Below are positions 7,268 through 15,742 of a stretch of 64,000 nt of DNA, in pieces. Source of the DNA: Alphaproteobacteria bacterium LSUCC0684 (lineage in GTDB: Bacteria; Pseudomonadota; Alphaproteobacteria; Puniceispirillales; UBA1172); the NCBI GenBank assembly GCA_041228335.1, contig CP166130.1, positions 706,638 through 770,637 on the forward strand. The letters run 5' to 3'. The translations under genes were made by a program, and so were the position numbers. The notes under the pieces were generated by a model, which was not told the origin of the DNA, did no database searches, and was given only the letters and a program-made list of their open reading frames with translations. Numbering within the stretch: the first letter of the stretch is position 1; every line of letters starts with the position of its first letter.

Positions 7268-7668
7268 AGTTCACTCCTGTAATTATAAATGTTCGAGAAA
7301 TTTTGTTTCACACCAATCGCCATGCAGGCACGCAAAGTGAAGCAATTCAATTGGTTATATCGGGTGATACACAGGAAATGGTGCTGGTGGAGAGCAGGTC
7401 TGCGCTACTGCGGTGCGCCACTTACCAATTGAACTACAGTAATACTGCCAGTTTATGTGATGCATTTAGCCTGTCAACACGCACAAATCTCTCACAGTTT
7501 GTTTTACAGGAAGTGCTTACTTAAATGTAAGTCACCTTCAATGCCGCCTGGCATGGGCCAGAGAGGAGTATGCGCGTGTATATACATATGCTGTTACACA
7601 GATCAGGTGTTAGCAATGGTAACCACTTGTCCGTTGCCTTCCACACTCATGTGGGAGAATGGATAATG
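7268..7668. other. Non-coding stretch with tRNA-like scrap and a repeat arm
   Basis: Four hundred bases with no supported gene. On the minus strand, 7382-7450 contains CTGTAGTTCAATTGGTAA, the D-arm consensus of a tRNA, followed by GC-rich bases and ending GCACCA, but no complete cloverleaf can be drawn. The part at 7471-7590 resembles, in inverted orientation, 12220-12310. Short frames at 7303-7524 and 7457-7666 have random composition. Confidence 0.5.
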
Positions 7669-9129
7669 CTATTCCAGCATGGGCTTGTTGCAATATTCTT
7701 CGTTTGTTCCTTCAAAATTTACCAACCGTAGCAATGCTTTTTTATTGGTGTCGACAACGTCATCTGGAAGCCCCAGTTTTTTGAGATGGCCGGTGTTGCG
7801 ATAATATTTATTTCCTTCAAGATTGGTGATGAACAGCGAGACATCTTCATCTGATGGTAAGTTGGTCAACCCGTTTGTTTTTGCAAAATCAAAAAAACAA
7901 GCAAAGCGTTGCTTTAGGCCAGAAACTGTTCTGTCGAATTTTGGCTTCTCAAAACCAATCTGGTTGGAATTAATCTGCTGAATTTGCGGTTCGGTGGTTT
8001 CTATTTGATACAATTTATCAACGGAGTTCGGGTTGAGACACCCTATATCAATTCCAAACCCTTTTGTTTGCTTGGAATCTTTTGTTAGAAACACGCTCAA
8101 TTGTTGATGATTTTTTATGCGTATTGAATTTTCATGTTCAGGAAATCTGGATACATACACTTTCAAAAAGGAAAATGTCCCCCATCTCTCGCCATCATTT
8201 TTGCCATAATCCTGATTAAGCGGGTCACCTTTAGGGGATGATTTCATTTTCTTTGCATATGGAAAAATCACGTTGGCATCGTCTATTGCATCAATCATGT
8301 AAGATACAGCTTTGTGCAGTTTGTCTGCATATGTTTCGTAACTTTTAAGGCCGATATTTTCACCCATCTCGATAAGGGAAAGCAGATATCCAAGTTCCCG
8401 CCCTGTGTAAAAAACTGCTCTTCTGCCTCGAATTGCTTCATCCGGCAATGCGCCATCTTTATCCATTTTCCCAAATTGATAATTGAGTTCCCAATTTATC
8501 AGTTCTGCTGCGGATTTTTTGTTAAACCCAGCCTTAACTTTTCTATCTGTAAGAAGGGCCGTCTTGACGGCCGCGACAACCCATACGGTTCGATGATTGT
8601 TTTTTGAGGTTTCATATTTTCGATTCTTGTGAAGAGCATTATGAAGCCATTCTGCCAATTCATGGTCTTTGTTGAGTTGAGCATCAAGTCTCTCATCTGC
8701 AATGAGAAGGGCTTCCAGAAAGGAAACAAAAAACTCGTTTGACTGAAACGATTCTTCCCACCAATTCTCGCTATCATAAGGTGATTTGGCTACAAGATAG
8801 GTTTTTTGCTGCCAGTTCTTGGCAGCCTTTATAATGCCATGGCAAGACGCATTAGAATGTTCATTTTCCTTGAGGCAACTTCCTGCGGCTAGACTGAGCG
8901 CTTCTCTTGCTTGCCACATGTTTTCTTCAAATGCTGTTGCATCAAGGCTGTATTGTCCGAATATCTGCCCGGTTATATTGGCCGTGAGGTCGATTTCAAG
9001 CTGAGATGGATTAAATTCCTTAATACTGCAATTTGCATCTCCATAATCCCTGATTTCATAGGAAGAGGCTAATACAATTGCTTCATAAATGAATATAAAT
9101 AGAATACTCAAAGTGATAAACCTGAGCAT
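7669..9129 (-). CDS. Secreted alginate-lyase-like protein (PL5-type domain)
   Basis: A 486-residue protein with a signal peptide (hydrophobic residues 4-20, likely cut near VLASS). The segment around residue 177 reads NNHRTVWVVAAVKTALLTDR, and 40-70 residues later come DGALPDEAIRGRRAVFYT and YLLSLIEMGENIG. This matches the NNH, ELxRxxRAxxYH helices of AlgL-type alginate lyases (alpha/alpha toroid, PF05426). Asn-Asn-His, the Arg pair and the Tyr are present. The C-terminal 120 residues match nothing I recognise. Expected role is periplasmic or extracellular cleavage of mannuronate-containing polymers, but a different uronate or amino-sugar substrate is possible. It is alone, with no alginate operon nearby. 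Confidence 0.68.
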   Translation of the reverse strand: MLRFITLSILFIFIYEAIVLASSYEIRDYGDANCSIKEFNPSQLEIDLTANITGQIFGQYSLDATAFEENMWQAREALSLAAGSCLKENEHSNASCHGIIKAAKNWQQKTYLVAKSPYDSENWWEESFQSNEFFVSFLEALLIADERLDAQLNKDHELAEWLHNALHKNRKYETSKNNHRTVWVVAAVKTALLTDRKVKAGFNKKSAAELINWELNYQFGKMDKDGALPDEAIRGRRAVFYTGRELGYLLSLIEMGENIGLKSYETYADKLHKAVSYMIDAIDDANVIFPYAKKMKSSPKGDPLNQDYGKNDGERWGTFSFLKVYVSRFPEHENSIRIKNHQQLSVFLTKDSKQTKGFGIDIGCLNPNSVDKLYQIETTEPQIQQINSNQIGFEKPKFDRTVSGLKQRFACFFDFAKTNGLTNLPSDEDVSLFITNLEGNKYYRNTGHLKKLGLPDDVVDTNKKALLRLVNFEGTNEEYCNKPMLE

Positions 9130-9227
9130 GTATCACCTAAAAAATAATGTCAATGATGTAATATCCTAACGAATTTAGGATTCACTTCAATGGCTTAAAG
9201 GATTTCTTAAATCAATTAATTAAAGTT

Positions 9228-9936
9228 GGGGCTGTACCAGATAACTAGCCCATATGTTTGTTAACCCATTGTTTGACTTGTTTTAATTGCGTCTGTGGTG
9301 ATGGGTTGTTGAATCGCCACTCGCACTCCTTTAAAAATATCGGAAAATGCTTGGCAGGAATACCGTTAAATTTACGCATATGCCGTTTCGCCTGGTTCCA
9401 GAAGTTCTCAATGCCGTTAATGTGGTTTTTCTTATCTGCAAACAATACTGAATGATTAATGCGGTAATGCTTAAATTCAGATACATCAAGGACATTGTAT
9501 CCACGCCAGCAATCTGAATATACGATGCTATCAGGCATAATACGATCTTCTATGATAGGTATAAGCGTTTGACCTGACGCATCTGGAATGATCTGTGTGT
9601 AAACCTTACCGCCACGTTTGAGGATACCAAACACAGGAACTTTGCCCGCAGAACCTCGCCCGCGTTTGCCTTTACGTGTGCCTCCAAAGTAACTCTCATC
9701 CACCTCAAATTCACCTGAAAGCACATCGTTATTTTGCGTCTCAAGGGCGATGATTTCCCGCAGACGATGAAAGTAATATGCTGCTGTTTTGAAGTTTACA
9801 CCCACCAAATCAGCGGCACATCTCGCCGTCGTTCCCGCAACATAATGCTCCATCAATTTAGTCTGCTTCAATCGGCTTAATCTGCTCTTTCTCATCACTA
9901 TACCTATAACTTGTACTAGTTATCTGGTACAGCCCC
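9228..9936 (-). mobile_element. IS1595-family insertion sequence, copy 2 (709 bp)
   Basis: The same element as at 6237, in the same orientation, with identical terminal repeats. It has a perfect 8-bp target duplication TTAAAGTT (9220-9227 and 9937-9944). It lies upstream of the alginate-lyase-like gene, about 100 bp from its start codon. Confidence 0.95.
9245..9898 (-). CDS. IS1595-family transposase, copy 2
   Basis: A 217-residue intact transposase with protein sequence identical to copy 1 (ISXO2-type core, EVDESYFGG / YSDCWRGY / HINGIENFW). The perfect duplication and absence of drift indicate recent transposition. Confidence 0.95.
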   Translation of the reverse strand: MMRKSRLSRLKQTKLMEHYVAGTTARCAADLVGVNFKTAAYYFHRLREIIALETQNNDVLSGEFEVDESYFGGTRKGKRGRGSAGKVPVFGILKRGGKVYTQIIPDASGQTLIPIIEDRIMPDSIVYSDCWRGYNVLDVSEFKHYRINHSVLFADKKNHINGIENFWNQAKRHMRKFNGIPAKHFPIFLKECEWRFNNPSPQTQLKQVKQWVNKHMG

Positions 9937-10005
9937 TTAAAGTTTATATAACTAATTGAAATTAATTATATTTTCTTACTTCTCCTGATATTTCCATTTC
10001 TGCCC

Positions 10006-10080
10006 TCACACATCGAAAATACGCAGGACTTCGTCGCCATAGTGGTTGATGGCCTTGACCGCAATGCGTCGTCTTGCCAT
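10006..10080 (-). pseudogene. C-terminal scrap resembling a DNA methyltransferase or helicase tail
   Basis: A 24-codon frame reading MARRRIAVKAINHYGDEVLR and ending IFDV before TGA at 10006. IAVKxINHYGDEV strings like this occur at the C-terminus of type III-like methylases or helicase subunits that travel with DUF3800 and NPILNSP-type endonucleases. Stops lie in frame upstream, so only a tail remains. Recognition is by pattern memory and is tentative. The rest of 9937-10252 holds no gene. Confidence 0.4.
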
Positions 10081-10252
10081 TTCTGTTCACACTCCTCAAT
10101 GGTGCAAACGCAACAGGCAAAGCAAAAAATGAACAGAAATCAAAAATTGTTGCGTTTATCTCAATTTGAGATTATATTTACGTTGCATTGCCGTTCCTCC
10201 TCATGGGCTCCCTCTGGAGTACCTAGCGCTAGCGCAGGGGGGACGGTTTTTT

Positions 10253-10861
10253 TTACCAGTCATAATGCAAATCGCTTTTCTTCAGTTTTAATTTGTTCCT
10301 CCAGCGATTGGAATTCTTGTTGTCCTGATACAATGAGCGAGCAATGGCCCCTGCCACCATATCCGCCAGTTGAATAAGATTATCCTTCTTGGAATCGCGC
10401 ATTCCTATTTGTTTGACTGTGTCTGGATTTATTGCATTCAGATGGTTTTTATGATGCTTTAAATAATGCTCAAGCTTCTTATTAATTTTACCATCCAGAC
10501 GAATTCTGGCATCGGTCAATTTCCAAAGATGAAACAAATTGTTCAGGGCAATTTGATATTCCACCATGGGTGAAAGCTGAACATTCTTTGGAATATGGCT
10601 GAGTTTGTCCATATTCCGGATAACAGCTTTAACCTCAAAAGACCGTGGCATGATGGCATCAAAAAATGCATCGCGTGTTTTATAACTTACCTGTGAAAAT
10701 TTAAACTCACGTTTGTGATGGCCTGTTTGGCGTAGCGTTTCTATGGCCATATCCACCTCTTTTGCATCCGCCGTTGAATGGAAAATCACCATTGCTATCA
10801 CTAGGTATTTGCTGCCTGTTCCAACACCCGGATCCCCGCTCTCATCGATGAAGACCAGCAT
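10253..10861 (-). CDS. DUF3800 protein (RNase H-like fold, defence-associated)
   Basis: A 202-residue protein with MLVFIDESGDPG at the N-terminus and SKKDNLIQLADMVAGAIAR near the C-terminus. These two acidic clusters define DUF3800, predicted to be an RNase H-fold nuclease or nuclease-like protein, often found in restriction and defence loci. It starts two bases after the stop of the endonuclease remnant at 10864, so the two are translationally linked. The acidic residues expected of an active site (Asp6, Glu7, Asp10 and the late Asp) are present. No activity has been shown for most members. Confidence 0.85.
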   Translation of the reverse strand: MLVFIDESGDPGVGTGSKYLVIAMVIFHSTADAKEVDMAIETLRQTGHHKREFKFSQVSYKTRDAFFDAIMPRSFEVKAVIRNMDKLSHIPKNVQLSPMVEYQIALNNLFHLWKLTDARIRLDGKINKKLEHYLKHHKNHLNAINPDTVKQIGMRDSKKDNLIQLADMVAGAIARSLYQDNKNSNRWRNKLKLKKSDLHYDW

Positions 10862-10863
10862 TT

Positions 10864-11571
10864 CTATGCCCTCGCCCGTCGACCGGTAGCAATGTCCGAG
10901 AGGATTTCACGCGCTTCATGCATATTGGTGATTTCAACAAAGTCCCAACGGCCCCAGCGGCCATCATTGTTTACGGCAGGCACCCATTGGCGGATGGCCG
11001 TATCTGCCTTCACCCTGTCCTGGTCATCCCGTTGCCCCTTGATTTCAACAATCAGGTTCAACAAATCGCCACGGCCGTGCCCATCATTGATAAGAGCAAT
11101 GTAATCAGGCAAATACTTGTGATGCTGTTTTTGATATTCGTAGGGAATTTCAACCCCGAGTCCTTCATTGCGGATATAAGCTTCAACAGCTGGCTCATCT
11201 TCAAGGAACCGGCAGAAACTCATCTCCCATTCGCTGTCACAAACCGCAAGATTGACATGGCATTTTGCGGCGCTTGTTTCAACGCGCAATGTCTTCCTTG
11301 TCTGGAAATTCACGATGAATGTTGAACCCTCCTGCGTGAATTTATCAATCACAGGAATGATGACTTCCTCTCCGGCATCTTCAGGAATGCAGGCTCTCTT
11401 GATGCGTTCTGCTGCTTTTCGTGCATTGACTTTCCACAACAGATGCTGACTAGCTCTCCGTCCTTCTATGAGCCTACCATTTGGCTCACCTTTATCATCA
11501 AGCTGCCAATGGAATTTAGGAATCGCATAAGGTGAATTGAGAATTGGATTGGCGTTGAAGTCTCGCGCCAT
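10864..11571 (-). CDS. Internally deleted type III-like restriction endonuclease (helicase lost)
   Basis: A 235-residue protein. The first 45 residues (NPILNSPYAIPKFHWQLDD, LIEGRRASQ) match the N-terminus of the large helicase-nuclease subunit I know as the BPTD_3080 family. The rest (KCHVNLAVCDSEWEMSF, then GVEIPYEYQKQHHKYLPDYI and LIVEIKGQRDD, then AVNNDGRWGRWDFVE) matches its C-terminal nuclease part. The central superfamily 2 helicase, normally hundreds of residues with Walker A and DEAH-type motifs, is missing without a frameshift. The PD-(D/E)xK-like residues (PDY and EIKG) survive. It is either a remnant or a stripped-down nuclease, followed directly by DUF3800. Confidence 0.65.
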   Translation of the reverse strand: MARDFNANPILNSPYAIPKFHWQLDDKGEPNGRLIEGRRASQHLLWKVNARKAAERIKRACIPEDAGEEVIIPVIDKFTQEGSTFIVNFQTRKTLRVETSAAKCHVNLAVCDSEWEMSFCRFLEDEPAVEAYIRNEGLGVEIPYEYQKQHHKYLPDYIALINDGHGRGDLLNLIVEIKGQRDDQDRVKADTAIRQWVPAVNNDGRWGRWDFVEITNMHEAREILSDIATGRRARA

Positions 11572-12353
11572 TTTTGGCCCCTGTTTTTTCTGTTTTGAGG
11601 CAACCCAAAAAGAAAAACACGAACTTAATCCTAGCTTAATTCTTTAGTGTCTTTTGTGAGGAATGTCAAAAAAGGGGCTTTAGCCCCTTCCGGCATATTT
11701 ACAGATCAAATTTATCCATCAGAGGTGGCTACATCTGAAATCAGGGCAAAAGTTGTTTTTCCTATTCCTTGAGTTGCAAATATCCCCGTTAATCCCTTTA
11801 TACCCCTTCCGGTACATGGGTTCATTATCCTATGGTTTCGATACCCTGATTACGGTGATTGAATATTGATAGGATTACGCTCTCTTCAACATGAGGCACG
11901 ATGATGGCAAGCGGCAGTTGATTTTTCATGGGGGCGGCAGAGCCCGGAACGCTTCTTTCCTGTAACATAGGAACGGAAAACAAAGATTCTGAGCAGTCAG
12001 ATCATCCTTGGCTGATGCGCCATCATCTTCGATGGACCAATCAGAAGATGAAACCCTAATTGCGCTGGCCAAGATCGAAGCCAGGATGAAGCAGTTGAAA
12101 AAGTTTCACCAACATTTAGCAACTTACAGCATCACATTCTCACTTTGGACATAGATGATGTCAAAAGTAAGGCCCAGATTCCAATTACGCTATGTTGCTG
12201 TTCTTAACGCAACTAAGTGCTGTATAGGGTGTATATGTGCATATCCTCTGCGGCCCATGCCCACCCAGAAAAGCAAAGCAAACTGTGAAAATTTATGCGC
12301 GTAAATCTAGAACCTTTACCAATGGATGAAGAAAATCAAAACCTAGTTTCTTC
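11572..12353. other. 782-base stretch without a supported gene
   Basis: Probably decayed DNA. It contains a minus-strand terminator-like hairpin (11668-11689), a 40-codon plus-strand frame at 12032-12154 whose end (ARMKQLKKFHQHLATYSITF) faintly resembles a 2TM-domain start but lacks a ribosome site, and a partner (12220-12310) of the repeat at 7471-7590. No other feature is seen. Confidence 0.5.
11668..11689 (-). terminator. Rho-independent terminator-like hairpin
   Basis: AGGGGC-TTTA-GCCCCT stem-loop with a run of A on the plus strand, giving a U-tract for minus-strand transcripts. No intact gene ends here; the nearest upstream minus-strand gene is 660 bases away. Confidence 0.5.
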
Positions 12354-13781
12354 TTAGAAATTGGATTGTCTGCCCGGGCATTGCTGAAATGCCAGCCCCC
12401 AAGCATTTTGCAATCTGTCCATCGGAATAGGTGCGGAAGTCATGAGGCGAATGTTCATGTCGGTTGAAACCATGTACCATGATGAGCCGATGAATTCCTG
12501 ATACATGCGAAAGGCGGTCATGTTCAGTTCACGGTTATCAATCATCTGGTTGCCATCTGAAAGCACACATTCCTCAATCTCAACCCAGTGTGAATATTGG
12601 AGCCCTTCAGGGTATCCTGTCGTGGCAAAGTTATAGACCTGTTCCATGAGGGTCTTTTGCCGGGATTGATAGTTCGACCAGTATTGCTCCCATTCGGCCC
12701 GTTCGGCCTCTGCCTTTTGTTGCCGCTCTTGTTCCGCCGCTTCTTCGGCAAGACGAACACGCTCCATCTCCTCAAGTCGGGCAACCATGATGGTTTCACC
12801 CTTATCGAAGACTTTTTCCAGAACAGGATGCGCTTCTTTCCATATCAGCATCAGGGTGAACGTTGACGTGTTCCAATCATTCAGCCTGCCGCTGTTGTAA
12901 TTGAAATCAATGCAACTCTGGGAGCCAATGGGTATCTTGCGTTCAATCAGGTTGCCATTGTCATCAACGTCTTGTTCAATTCGGTATTCCTGCTCATGAC
13001 ACTGGATACCACTATAGCGAAGATTGCCGAGAAAATGCCGGGTTAATTTGTCGTAAAAGCCGGGGCTGGTTTGCTCTTTTTTGGAAAGGCATGACGAAAG
13101 GTTGGCGTTGGCTGCATTATGGATATTTTCCATGAGACCAAACCGTTGCAGTTGAACCCCTTTCTTTTCAAACATCCTCCTTATCCACAGACTGGCCGCC
13201 TCAATTCCCTCCCAGTCGAAATCTGAGTTCATCGTGTCAAGTGCGCGATAATCATCGCTTGTATAGGTGAAAAAAGGATGCTCGAAGACTTGGCAAATTT
13301 CATCTGCGGTCGCAAGCATGCCAAGTTGAACATAACCGGTATCACCATAACCTGTGGTGGGAGACCAGAATTCTGTTGTGGTGGTTTTGGCGTTTTCAAT
13401 TGCTGCCGCTGCGGCGGCAATCATATCGTAATCAATCTCGATGCAGTTGACGGGAACAGATTCTTGATTTCGGGTGACAGAACCATCACGCCTGTTGATG
13501 ATAAATTGATTTCCCTGTTTCATATATGTGATCGCATCATCGCTGATGCTGTATTCGGTCAGAACTGTTTCGGTATTTTCGGAAGTGTAACTATCGAGAT
13601 ACTGAATTTTCTGTAATATGCTTTGCTGTTCGGGCTGTTGGTTGAAAGAAACCTGATAGTTCCACCCGTTGCCCTGACAATGGAAGTAAATGGTCTTTTC
13701 ATCAGATGCGATGGCAAGGTCTGCAATCGTCAAAAACGCAAATATAATGGAATAACAAAAAAGATGGTAAATTTTCATCAT
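12354..13781 (-). CDS. Large secreted protein of unknown function
   Basis: A 475-residue protein with a signal peptide (hydrophobic run FCYSIIFAFLTIADLAIAS, cut after AIAS near residue 26). The mature part has paired cysteines (HCQGNGW, VNCIEID, GIQCHEQ, SQSCIDF, EECVLSDG, QQCPGRQ) that suggest disulfides in the periplasm. An Ala/Glu/Gln-rich stretch near residues 335-375 is a likely coiled coil. I recognise no domain. It has no operon partner and is the last gene of the A+T-richer island before the base composition returns to that of the host. Confidence 0.7.
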   Translation of the reverse strand: MMKIYHLFCYSIIFAFLTIADLAIASDEKTIYFHCQGNGWNYQVSFNQQPEQQSILQKIQYLDSYTSENTETVLTEYSISDDAITYMKQGNQFIINRRDGSVTRNQESVPVNCIEIDYDMIAAAAAAIENAKTTTTEFWSPTTGYGDTGYVQLGMLATADEICQVFEHPFFTYTSDDYRALDTMNSDFDWEGIEAASLWIRRMFEKKGVQLQRFGLMENIHNAANANLSSCLSKKEQTSPGFYDKLTRHFLGNLRYSGIQCHEQEYRIEQDVDDNGNLIERKIPIGSQSCIDFNYNSGRLNDWNTSTFTLMLIWKEAHPVLEKVFDKGETIMVARLEEMERVRLAEEAAEQERQQKAEAERAEWEQYWSNYQSRQKTLMEQVYNFATTGYPEGLQYSHWVEIEECVLSDGNQMIDNRELNMTAFRMYQEFIGSSWYMVSTDMNIRLMTSAPIPMDRLQNAWGLAFQQCPGRQSNF

Positions 13782-14029
13782 ATCACCCGACTTTAAGCGT
13801 AATTACATGCTCTTGACCTAAATCAGGAAAAGAACTTTTCAAGTTTTAAATGATGTAAACTTCCGGGGGTCGGCAGGCAAAACACGAAGGGTTGTTTTGA
13901 CCTTAACATACACCTGCGGTGAATGGAGATATCTTCACTTTTCGGGATGCGGCGTCATGGAGTGGCAGGCCTGTTTGAAAGTTCTTGCGGGAGGAGGGCA
14001 AGACACCTTGACAATCACCTTGCCTTCGG

Positions 14030-14905
14030 TCACTGAATTCCTTCTTTAACTCTCTTCCGGTGGAAGGCGTAAATGCCGGATGCCACAATGATGCCGGAGC
14101 CGATGACGGTGTTTGGGGCCGGGATATCGTTGAAGACAACATAGCCCAATATCACCGCCCAGATCATGGCTGTATACCGGAATTGAGATACCAGGCTGAT
14201 CTCGCCTATACGCATCGCCATGGTGCTGAAAAGGTAGCCGAAGAAAATCGCCACCGCCGCCGAAAATACCAGCAGCAACGCGGTCGCATCAGGCATTTCA
14301 AGGGTAATGAACGGCAAGGCTGCGCCGGACATGACGGTCACGGCCAGCGCGGTGACGAAGGTTACCATCAGTGATGGAACCTCGGCGGGAACCTTGCGGG
14401 TGACGATCTCTCTCAACGTGACAAAGACAACCGAAAGGACGGCATAGAATGAGTAGTTCGAGAAACCTTCAGTCCCGGGCTTGATCACAATGATCACGCC
14501 GATAAAGCCGATAATGATCGCGGCCCATCTTCTTATGCCAACGCGTTCATTTAAAAACAATGCCGCTGCCATCGTCACGGTAAGGGGCAGGATCTGGATG
14601 ATCGCGGTGACGTTGGGAAGAGGAAGATACTTTAAGGCGCTGAGAAATGAAATCGTTGCCATGACTTCGGCAAATCCCCGCATCAGCATGAAATTCCAAC
14701 CTGTCCTTGCATGGTTGAAGATTTGAATTTTTTTGGTTTTCATCACGATGAAAAGAAGGGGCAGGCAGAATAATCCCCTTAAAAATATGATTTCAAAAAG
14801 CGGGTAATGATAGAAAAGAGATTTCATGAAAGTATCGTTGACGACGAAACCGAAAATGCTGACCACCATGAAGGTGACCCCTTTTGCGTTATCGGACCAA
14901 TTCAT
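14030..14905 (-). CDS. DMT-superfamily transporter (EamA type)
   Basis: A 291-residue inner-membrane protein with about ten hydrophobic segments arranged as two EamA repeats (repeat 1 from residue 10, repeat 2 from about 150). It has the typical FLRGLFCLPLL and NERVGIRRWAAIIIGFIGVIIVIKP motifs. Members export or import small metabolites such as amino acids and nucleotides, and the substrate cannot be read from sequence. A second EamA-type gene lies 0.8 kb away on the opposite strand (15743), sharing the motif but not close in sequence. Confidence 0.85.
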   Translation of the reverse strand: MNWSDNAKGVTFMVVSIFGFVVNDTFMKSLFYHYPLFEIIFLRGLFCLPLLFIVMKTKKIQIFNHARTGWNFMLMRGFAEVMATISFLSALKYLPLPNVTAIIQILPLTVTMAAALFLNERVGIRRWAAIIIGFIGVIIVIKPGTEGFSNYSFYAVLSVVFVTLREIVTRKVPAEVPSLMVTFVTALAVTVMSGAALPFITLEMPDATALLLVFSAAVAIFFGYLFSTMAMRIGEISLVSQFRYTAMIWAVILGYVVFNDIPAPNTVIGSGIIVASGIYAFHRKRVKEGIQ

Positions 14906-15043
14906 CGAATTCTACTTTTGTTGTAAATCGCTGGATTGACTGTGAACCTAATTGCGGTGTTTTGAAATAAAAAATTTATTGCTTTTCATCAAGGTTGATG
15001 CCCCGTCATTTCTGGTCCCGAGGAGTCGGTTCACAAGCGAGGC

Positions 15044-15502
15044 TCAACCCTTGAGATACCGGACGCCAAGGATCTCACACATATGGGCGTTCTGGAGCTG
15101 GGTGCGCTGATCGTCGATCATCTTCACCCAGACATCATAGCCGACTTTCTGTGACATTTTGCCGGTGATGACCTGGATGGCTTTCTCGCATTGACCGGTA
15201 TCGCCTGCGCCGATACCTTTTCCGGGCTCGCCGCAGATCGCATCGGAGTTGCGCACCAATGCGCCTGACTCATCCCGAACGAGAACCGAGACAGCCTCAA
15301 CCCCCCGGCCAGACCTGTTTTTAAGCTGAAGCCGCAGCATGAAATAGGTGGCAACCCCGTTCGCATCATCTTGGAAGACGACATCGACCATGCAGGGGGT
15401 TTTGTTCTTCTCATGGGCAAGAAGAGGCGGGGCAAGAAGAGGCAAGTTGCCAAGACCTGCCAGCATCAAGGCACCCAGCGCTGCCAGAAGCGGTTTCTTC
15501 AT
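15044..15502 (-). CDS. Periplasmic protein of unknown function
   Basis: A 152-residue protein with a signal peptide (hydrophobic run LLAALGALMLAGLG, cut near LLAHE). The mature part has a beta-rich stretch (YFMLRLQLKNRSGRGVEAVSV) and four cysteines (TPCMVD, AICGEP, GQCEKA, HMCEIL) that may pair. No family is recognised. The ATG at 15502 follows GGAAGAGAC. A terminator-like hairpin sits 60 bases upstream, in the same orientation, and could attenuate it. Confidence 0.7.
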   Translation of the reverse strand: MKKPLLAALGALMLAGLGNLPLLAPPLLAHEKNKTPCMVDVVFQDDANGVATYFMLRLQLKNRSGRGVEAVSVLVRDESGALVRNSDAICGEPGKGIGAGDTGQCEKAIQVITGKMSQKVGYDVWVKMIDDQRTQLQNAHMCEILGVRYLKG

Positions 15503-15561
15503 TTCTGTCTCTTCCGGTCCATTGCATTTCTCCTCTTTTGCCGCATTTGCCAGTCTGCCAT

Positions 15562-15588
15562 AAAAAAATGGACCGGCAAAGCCGGTCC
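15562..15588 (-). terminator. Rho-independent terminator or attenuator upstream of 15044-15502
   Basis: Perfect 8-bp stem GGACCGGC/GCCGGTCC with an AAA loop (15570-15588), followed on the minus strand by seven U residues (15562-15568). No minus-strand gene ends here, so it may terminate a short transcript or regulate the gene that starts at 15502. Confidence 0.7.
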
Positions 15589-15742
15589 AAAGTCAGGGAG
15601 GATATCACAATTCGGATATTTCTATTAACGACATGGCCGGGAAAATGTTAGCCGCGCTCTATGGGGCTTGTAATGGTATATCTTTACACCCCTTCTTATC
15701 ACTGATAGGCCTTGAGTGATGATGTTCAGGCGTTAACAGATC

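Noticed and set aside
11700-11830. Minus-strand frame ending QGIGKTTFALISDVATSDG that looks like a P-loop
   Set aside because: No start codon or ribosome site, too short, and a chance match is likely in 780 bases of decayed DNA.
12032-12154. 40-codon frame with faint 2TM-domain likeness
   Set aside because: No ribosome site, stops directly after the resemblance begins, and similarity is too weak for a call.
13903-14142. 79-codon minus-strand frame at the end of the island
   Set aside because: Overlaps the DMT transporter end in another frame and has random composition.
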